NCBI GenBank assembly: GCA_934717745.1
Contig: CAKUZB010000009.1
Coordinates: forward strand, 19,686-83,685
Length of the DNA stretch: 64,000 nucleotides
Source of the DNA: an uncultured Candidatus Melainabacteria bacterium
GTDB lineage: Bacteria; Cyanobacteriota; Vampirovibrionia; Gastranaerophilales; Gastranaerophilaceae
Direction of reading: 5' to 3'
Part shown: one piece after another, positions 58,595-64,000 of the stretch
Layout of the letters: each line of letters opens with the position of its first letter
Numbering within the stretch: position 1 is the stretch's first letter
The notes under the pieces: generated by a model
Told to the model about the DNA's origin: nothing
The model's database searches: none
The model's input: the letters and a program-made list of their open reading frames with translations, nothing else
Position numbers and translations under genes: made by a program

Positions 58595-58620
58595 AAAAGG
58601 AAAAGGATAAGTAAAAGAAA

Positions 58621-59697
58621 ATGTTACAACCAGTAAAATTATTTTCTACATTAGCACCAAAAAAAGTTGAAAAAAACACAAATATTCAACCGCAATTTCA
58701 CATAAACTTTGCGACGAAACCGGATACTTTTGAAAAATCTACGCCAAAAACAAATATTTTGGCACCGGCATATGTTTCATTTACGGGTTATAAAGGTGAT
58801 GAACCTGTTAGAGCATTAGGTAATATTATTTGCCCTTGCTGTGGTATTGAAATGATGACTCAAAAAGATATGAGCAGGGTTACAAAAGGTCTGGGTGCAA
58901 CAAGTGAACAAGCGATTAAGACTTTGGATAATTATGAAAAATATATGCACCCTGTTGAAAAAGAGTGCTACAACTTGTTAAAGGGGTGGGCAAAAGAAAC
59001 TCCAAATTCAAATTTTAGAGAACTTTTGAATAAAAATTTAGAACCTCAATTGGAAATTCTTCAAGAAAAACAAAATAAAATTCTTGATAATGTAGATGAA
59101 ATTTCAAAAAATTTGCCGAAAAAAGAGCAAGAAGAAGTAAAAAAAGTTACAGATTTAACCAGAAAAATGGTATCTTCTACTGATAAAGAAATAAAATTTA
59201 AACGAAAAACATTTATTTCTGATGTTGAAGATTTGGCAGGAAAAATTTCTAAACCTGAAGTTCACGAAAAAATGCTTAAAGAGGCAGAAAAAATGCCAAC
59301 TTCTCAAAATGATGTAAGTGCGTTTGTTGTAAAATATGCACAAAGAGGACACAAAGAAATCGGCGAACGTTTGGTAAAACTTTCTGTTGGTACAATTGAG
59401 CATATTCACCCACGTTCAGCAGGCGGTAGAAATAATCCCGGAAATTATTTGCTTGAATGTGGCGGTTGCAACCACGAAAGAAGCAGTATTCCGCTTCCGG
59501 AATGGGTTGACGACCACCCTGAAATGGTAACAAATACTCAAAAATACATTGATGAGGTAATCAGACGTATTAATTGTGGCGAAGTTAAGGGTTTTTCTTT
59601 TTATCCTGAAGCCGTTGCAAGAACATTGTTGCACGAATCAGATGGTAAAATAAACCTTAAAACAGATGCTTTAAAAGTAAAAGACGAAGATTATTAA
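58621..59697 (+). CDS. HNH-like paralogue B, intact site
   Basis: 358 residues. A disordered N-terminus with YVSFTGYKGD, a CPCCG zinc-ribbon half (Cys71 to Cys74), a helical middle (MHPVEKECYNLLKGW), then an HNH-like block: EHIHPRSAGG (260-269), Asn275, and Cys280-x2-Cys283-Asn284 (CGGCNHERSS). That matches the His/Asn/CxxCN layout of HNH nucleases. AAAGGAAAAGGATAAG precedes the ATG. It follows paralogue A by 26 bases, so they form an operon. Substrate unknown; no toxin, restriction or phage gene is adjacent. Its stop overlaps the convergent gene by four bases. Confidence 0.75.
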   Translation: MLQPVKLFSTLAPKKVEKNTNIQPQFHINFATKPDTFEKSTPKTNILAPAYVSFTGYKGDEPVRALGNIICPCCGIEMMTQKDMSRVTKGLGATSEQAIKTLDNYEKYMHPVEKECYNLLKGWAKETPNSNFRELLNKNLEPQLEILQEKQNKILDNVDEISKNLPKKEQEEVKKVTDLTRKMVSSTDKEIKFKRKTFISDVEDLAGKISKPEVHEKMLKEAEKMPTSQNDVSAFVVKYAQRGHKEIGERLVKLSVGTIEHIHPRSAGGRNNPGNYLLECGGCNHERSSIPLPEWVDDHPEMVTNTQKYIDEVIRRINCGEVKGFSFYPEAVARTLLHESDGKINLKTDALKVKDEDY

Positions 59698-60833
59698 TTG
59701 TTGAAAATCGGTTCGAGTTTTCGACTTAATTCGTCAGTTAATTCTCTGTAATTTTTTGATACAGGAGTTGGTTTTGACGTTTTTATTACATCAAGAAAGA
59801 TTTTTGATGAATTAGGTTTGCCATTCAAAAAACTTTCAGAATTTGCTACGTCAATTCTTGCAGGTGTGATTAAACCGCTTTGTGTCATTTTTTCAATGTT
59901 TTCTTTTGAAGATAAATATTGTACAAATTTTATCGCTAAATCTTTGTTTTTGGTGTTTTTGTATATTGACCAACCGGAAGTGTCCATTGGAACTATACTT
60001 CCAATGTTTCCTTTTGGAAAGTTTATAATGTCCCAATCAAAAAATGCAGATTCTCTGTATTTTGGTACAAGCCAACGACCTGAAAGTTGCATTGCGAGTT
60101 TTTGTTGCAAAAATAATTGTGCCATTGTTGCACTTGCACTTTGCGATTTTTTGGGTGCAAAGTTATATTTGTTTCTTAAATCTGCATAAAAATGAAGTCC
60201 TTCTTGCGATTGAGATGTGTTGATTATTTCGGTTTTTAAATCATCAGATAATATTCCTCCGCCACAACTCATTAAATACGGTAGATAGAATAAAGGTTCT
60301 TCATCAAAACTTATTGCAAAAATGTCGTGTTTTTTGAATTTTAAACCAATATCTAATAAATTTTCAAATGTCCAGTCTTGTGTCGGTGTTTTAATATTAT
60401 ATTTTTTAAAAAGGTCTTTGTTATAATAAACAACAAGGTTTGAAGCATCACGAGGAATAGCAAGAATTTTTCCGTTCACACTCATAGATTGCAGAGTTTG
60501 TTCAAAGAAGATATTTTTGTCTGCGTATTCTGTCAAATCCATGAGATAATTTTGATAAACCGGTAGATTTAAGTTGTTTATAAAAATTACATCTGGTGCT
60601 AAATTTGATGCAAGTAAAAGATGTATTTTTTGAAAATAATTTTGTGGAATATGCATAAATTCAATTTTTACATCAGGATTTTTTGCTTCAAAATCAGAGA
60701 TTATAGGTTTTAAAATTTCAATTTCAGATTGCGAACCCCAACTTGAAAACTTTAAAACGGTCTTATTATCAGATTTTGTACATCCTGTACATATAAAAAT
60801 TAATAAAAACAAGCAAACGACAAATCGTTTCAT
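59694..60833 (-). CDS. Extracellular solute-binding lipoprotein (sugar ABC type)
   Basis: 379 residues. Lipoprotein signal ending ICTGC (Cys18), then the family 1 solute-binding fold with ISDFEAKNPDVKIEFMHIPQN, VIFINNLNLPVYQN and WSIYKNTKNKDLAIKFVQYL. It captures a sugar or sugar alcohol for an ABC transporter, but no permease or ATPase gene is nearby, so it is an orphan in this window. It starts four bases after the AMIN gene and has no clear ribosome site, suggesting coupled translation. Confidence 0.88.
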   Translation of the reverse strand: MKRFVVCLFLLIFICTGCTKSDNKTVLKFSSWGSQSEIEILKPIISDFEAKNPDVKIEFMHIPQNYFQKIHLLLASNLAPDVIFINNLNLPVYQNYLMDLTEYADKNIFFEQTLQSMSVNGKILAIPRDASNLVVYYNKDLFKKYNIKTPTQDWTFENLLDIGLKFKKHDIFAISFDEEPLFYLPYLMSCGGGILSDDLKTEIINTSQSQEGLHFYADLRNKYNFAPKKSQSASATMAQLFLQQKLAMQLSGRWLVPKYRESAFFDWDIINFPKGNIGSIVPMDTSGWSIYKNTKNKDLAIKFVQYLSSKENIEKMTQSGLITPARIDVANSESFLNGKPNSSKIFLDVIKTSKPTPVSKNYRELTDELSRKLEPIFNN

Positions 60834-60837
60834 AAAA

Positions 60838-62811
60838 TTATAAGTCCAATAATTGTCTTATGCTGTCAGGCTTAACTTCAACCAAAGTCTTAAAACTACC
60901 TACTTTGATAATGTAAATCATAGTATTAGCATCAGGTTGCTCATTTAATCTAACTTGCATTGTTCCTTTTATTTCTTCTTTGAATTTTCTTATAACACTG
61001 ATTTTTGAACCGACATAGCCGATTAATGCGTTAATTCCGTCTACATTTACTTGAGCAAAGCCTCTGTTTGAATCGATTACGTATTTTGATTGTACAGACA
61101 GATGTTCAAAAGGGTCTACAGCCTCTTGAGGTGTAGGTTCTTCTTCAATGTTATCAGTTTCACCGTCTTCGTCGGTATATTCTTCTTCATCAGAATATTC
61201 TTCGTCTTCGTCTACATATTCGTATTCATCATCATCTTCTTCATCTTCATCGACATAGTCTTCTTGGTATTCAACGTCTTCATTTTCATCTTCGTCCTCA
61301 AAAATGAAGAAATCTTCTTCGTTTTCGTCAGAGTTTTGATAATTGAAAAAGTCGTTGCTTTCGTTTATAGAATATTTATCATCATTAAATGGAGAATTTT
61401 CTTCTGCCGGTTCTTTTTCGTCAAATAAAGTTTCTTCGTCTTGTTGACTTATTGATGTTAAAGGATTTTTGAAAATTCTTTTTTCTATTTCGTTTGCATT
61501 TTCGTCAAAAATAGACATTTTTTCTTCCTCGCTAATTTTACTCAAAGGTTTGTAAAAATCACTTTGTGCAGAAAATGGTTGCGGTTGATGATAATTACTT
61601 TTTGCGTAAAGATTGTTTTGAACTTTTGATTGTGGACTTGTAAAGTTCATTGGAGTTGATAACGGAGTTACATTGAAACCTTCCTTGTTGTCTTCTTCAA
61701 AATTGCTTCTGTTCGTGTTGTACACGTCCATATTTGAATATGACGGATATGCTTGTTCAAAAGTTTCATCATTGTTGTGAATTAAACGACGAGTTACCGG
61801 TTGTGCGGGTCTGTCGCTTGGCTCTTGAACTTTTTTAATTAAATCTCCAACAACTTTAATCAATCCGACTAACAATATAAATTGTAATACAGTCATGAAA
61901 GAAGAGAAAGAGATTCTTACAGATAGTAACTTTTTAATTTTGTGTATAATTTTTTGTTTTGTTTTTATAATTTTTTTGAAAAATGCCAATTCGTTTTCGG
62001 TAATGTCGTCATCATCTGCTGATAATGAGCCATCATCAACGGCTTGAGCATTTTGAACATTTTGTTTATCGTCTAAATTTTCTTGTGAAGTTTGTTCTTG
62101 TTGTGTTGAAATAGTTTCAGCAACTTGTTGTGTGCCGGTTTGTTGCACAACAGTTTGTACAACTTGTTCCGGTTGTCTTGTCGGCTGAACATATTGAGGT
62201 GCTTGAGTTTCACGTCTGATAAAAGTTTGTTGTGATTGTTGAGGTCTTGCTACATAACTTGGTTGTTGTGAAACATTTCTTTGACGTTGTTCGTATGCTT
62301 GAGTAAAATCGTGGTTCGTAATTGGTCTTTGTTGATGTAAAACCCTTTGCGGAACTGTCATTTGAACTTGTTGAGGTGAAACATACGGTCTTGTTTTTGT
62401 TTTTCTTTCTGGTGAAAGTTTTGTTGTAACGTATGCTTGTGGAACAAGGTTCACAGGTTTTTTACTATCAATTGTAATTTTTGTATACCCTTTTCCCGGA
62501 AGTGAAGAATATTGTTGTGTTTTTACATCGACATTATTCAAATTTGATACGCCGGAAATATCAGGTTGAACATTCAATGAATTTACCGTTTCCGGTAATA
62601 AAATTACATATTTGTTATCTGGCTTTTTGTTTACAATAATTTGGTCTTTGTAAGGTTTATCTGTGTAGATATTGACTTTCACAGAGCCGTCGGCAGATTG
62701 ATTAAAATCCATTTTTACAAGTTCATTATTTGCATCGGCACAAAAGGCGTTCGATGTAAACGACAATAATACTGCAATTATTAGGCTGTATCTTATTACT
62801 TGTTTTTGCAC
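60838..62811 (-). CDS. AMIN-domain membrane protein with Gln-rich and acidic regions
   Basis: 657 residues. Signal peptide (LIIAVLLSFTSNAFCA), an AMIN-type beta domain (about 30-130; KVNIYTDKPYKDQIIV, GYTKITIDSKKPVNL), a long Gln-rich linker to about 290, one membrane helix (FMTVLQFILLVGLIKVVGDL), a Ser/Asn-rich stretch, a very acidic block of Asp, Glu and Tyr (about 510-570), and a small C-terminal domain with FAQVNVDGINALIGYVG. AMIN domains bind peptidoglycan or envelope partners and are common in cyanobacteria. It may link the cell wall to the cytoplasm. The order is unusual and I cannot name the family. Confidence 0.78.
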   Translation of the reverse strand: MQKQVIRYSLIIAVLLSFTSNAFCADANNELVKMDFNQSADGSVKVNIYTDKPYKDQIIVNKKPDNKYVILLPETVNSLNVQPDISGVSNLNNVDVKTQQYSSLPGKGYTKITIDSKKPVNLVPQAYVTTKLSPERKTKTRPYVSPQQVQMTVPQRVLHQQRPITNHDFTQAYEQRQRNVSQQPSYVARPQQSQQTFIRRETQAPQYVQPTRQPEQVVQTVVQQTGTQQVAETISTQQEQTSQENLDDKQNVQNAQAVDDGSLSADDDDITENELAFFKKIIKTKQKIIHKIKKLLSVRISFSSFMTVLQFILLVGLIKVVGDLIKKVQEPSDRPAQPVTRRLIHNNDETFEQAYPSYSNMDVYNTNRSNFEEDNKEGFNVTPLSTPMNFTSPQSKVQNNLYAKSNYHQPQPFSAQSDFYKPLSKISEEEKMSIFDENANEIEKRIFKNPLTSISQQDEETLFDEKEPAEENSPFNDDKYSINESNDFFNYQNSDENEEDFFIFEDEDENEDVEYQEDYVDEDEEDDDEYEYVDEDEEYSDEEEYTDEDGETDNIEEEPTPQEAVDPFEHLSVQSKYVIDSNRGFAQVNVDGINALIGYVGSKISVIRKFKEEIKGTMQVRLNEQPDANTMIYIIKVGSFKTLVEVKPDSIRQLLDL

Positions 62812-62930
62812 TACAATCTCCTAGTCTAATATTAACATTATTATTATAAAAAATATACGATTTTTCTGAAAAATACTGCCTTTAGTGTATATTTTAAGGA
62901 AAAATCCCTTGTTTATGTTATCCTTAAATT

Positions 62931-63827
62931 ATGAAAAGCGGATTTGTAACAATTATAGGTCGCCCAAATGTTGGTAAATCAACTCTTTTGAATAAAATTT
63001 TAGGTCAAAAGATTGTTATTGCAACTGATAAGGCTCAAACAACAAGAAAAAGAATAAAAGGTATTTTGACAAACGAAAAAGGTCAAATCGTTTTTGTTGA
63101 TACTCCTGGGGTGCATAAACCTTTGAATAAATTAGGAGAATTTTTACTTGACGAGGCAAAAGTTGCTGTGCCGGATAGTGATGTCATCTTGTTTTTAGTT
63201 GACGGCTCAGAACCTGCCGGTAAAGGAGATAAATGGATTTCTGAAAACATAATAAAAAAAGCAGAACAACCTGTAATTATTGTTTTAAACAAACTTGATA
63301 AAATTAAAAAACAACAAAAAATTGAAGAAAATATTCTGAGTTACAAAACTCTTTTTGAAAAAAATTTCCCAATTGTGAGAATATCCGCAAAAACAGGAAG
63401 AAATATTGATACTCTTTTAGATAATATTTACAGAAAACTTCCAACAGGCGATTTGTTATATCCGGAAGATGTTCTGACAGAAGAAACAATGCGTGATGTA
63501 GCCTCTGAAATTGTTCGTGAAAAAATTCTTTTGAATACTCAAGATGAAATTCCACACTCAATTGCAGTTGTTATTGATAATTATAAAGAAGAAGAAAATA
63601 TTGATAAAATTTATGCAACAATTTTTTGTGAACATAAAAGTCAAAAAGGTATTTTAATTGGTAAAAATGGTTCTTTACTAAAAACAATCGGTACTCAGGC
63701 ACGATTAGAACTTGAAGAAATTGTTGAAAAAAAAGTTTATTTGGATTTGACGGTTAAAGTCGAAAAGGATTGGCGTAAAAAAGACAAAACCCTAAAATCT
63801 TTTGGTTATGATTCTAGTGAACAATAA
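62931..63827 (+). CDS. era: GTPase Era
   Basis: 298 residues. GTPase motifs: GRPNVGKST (10-18), ATDKAQTTRKRIKGI (switch I), DTPGVHKP, NKLD and ISAKTG. A C-terminal KH RNA-binding domain follows (KGILIGKNGSLLKTIGTQAR). Era helps assemble the 30S subunit by binding 16S rRNA's 3' end. There is no ribosome site, but an extended -10 box (TG-T-TATCCT, ending at 62924) lies six bases before the ATG, so a leaderless mRNA is possible. rsmE, tRNA and ribosomal genes elsewhere in the window are separate. Confidence 0.96.
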   Translation: MKSGFVTIIGRPNVGKSTLLNKILGQKIVIATDKAQTTRKRIKGILTNEKGQIVFVDTPGVHKPLNKLGEFLLDEAKVAVPDSDVILFLVDGSEPAGKGDKWISENIIKKAEQPVIIVLNKLDKIKKQQKIEENILSYKTLFEKNFPIVRISAKTGRNIDTLLDNIYRKLPTGDLLYPEDVLTEETMRDVASEIVREKILLNTQDEIPHSIAVVIDNYKEEENIDKIYATIFCEHKSQKGILIGKNGSLLKTIGTQARLELEEIVEKKVYLDLTVKVEKDWRKKDKTLKSFGYDSSEQ

Positions 63828-64000
63828 GTTTGTTAGTAATGAAGGTCTTATAACTTCTCGTGTAAATTTTAATACAATACGCAATTGAAAATGTATTTTT
63901 TCATCAATTTGCACTTATTTTTTTATGTTAACAAATGTAACAAAACATGCTAAAACCCTAAAGTAATCATGATTTTAGCCGATATATATAACGTAAGGTT
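63828..64000. other. Gap after era; possible start of a gene cut by the window end
   Basis: The stretch is AT-rich. TTGCAC at 63909 and TATGTT downstream could form a promoter. An ATG at 63969 begins an open frame (MILADIYNVR) that runs off the window after ten codons; this is too short to judge. Confidence 0.3.

Noticed and set aside
61090..61428. 112-codon plus-strand frame, Phe- and Ile-rich
   Set aside because: It is the reverse reading of the acidic GAA/GAT-rich block of the AMIN-domain protein.

Overview
This is an AT-rich bacterial chromosome segment with dense, ordinary gene organisation and no phage, insertion sequence or CRISPR array that I can see. The gene set suggests a fermentative, anaerobic, non-photosynthetic relative of the cyanobacteria (Melainabacteria / Gastranaerophilales type). 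The grounds are: a three-gene [FeFe]-hydrogenase operon; an AMIN-domain envelope protein; pilins beginning AFTLAETL; a CheA fused to a receiver domain as in cyanobacterial phototaxis systems; rplU directly followed by rpmA without the Firmicutes protease gene; and several proteins with disordered, lineage-looking N-termini carrying SFTG/NFTA motifs. The assignment is inference from content, not from a search.

Layout. 1-800: end of a cell-surface glycosyltransferase gene (minus) and tRNA-Cys. 0.98-5.1 kb: electron-bifurcating-type hydrogenase hydCBA. 5.3-12.4 kb: tuf, a TPR gene, gpmI and a SNF2-family helicase. 12.5-16.7 kb: a DHH phosphoesterase facing a three-gene minus-strand surface polysaccharide operon (GT2, glf, unknown). 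16.8-24.1 kb: one long plus-strand run: GAF/HD-GYP protein, secreted TPR protein, two LuxR-type response regulators, pentapeptide protein, rsmE and CCA-adding enzyme. 25.3-31.9 kb: a chemosensory module (double CheW, REC-GGDEF, short MCP, hybrid CheA). 32.5 kb and 49.3 kb: two paralogous pilin-like genes. 33.3-38.6 kb (minus): ileS, a dicarboxylate symporter and class II aldolase.

38.8-42.8 kb holds a SpoA/FliN-like protein, fliO, fliP, fliQ, a lipoprotein and fliR. 50.2-55.9 kb holds a second fliP, fliQ and fliR followed by flhB, flhA and a PilZ protein. The window therefore carries two diverged type III export-gate sets but only one flhB and one flhA. Between them lie a redox-disulfide protein, an NfeD/stomatin pair, a candidate tiny hydrophobic peptide gene inside an inverted-repeat unit (about 45.2-45.4 kb), a zinc ribbon/radical SAM pair, an XRE regulator with paired operator-like sites, smpB and rplU-rpmA. 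56.3-63.8 kb ends with a PLP enzyme, two paralogous HNH-like proteins, a solute-binding lipoprotein with an AMIN-domain membrane protein, and era.

How it fits together: hydrogenase, gpmI, fba and the symporter serve fermentative metabolism. The HD-GYP protein, the GGDEF protein and the PilZ protein could be hydrolase, synthase and receptor of cyclic di-GMP acting on pili or flagella. Many operons end in strong bidirectional hairpins with GGCG/CGCC-type stems. Several genes (smpB, era, a 48-codon ORF) have a -10 box exactly six bases before their ATG, suggesting leaderless transcripts.
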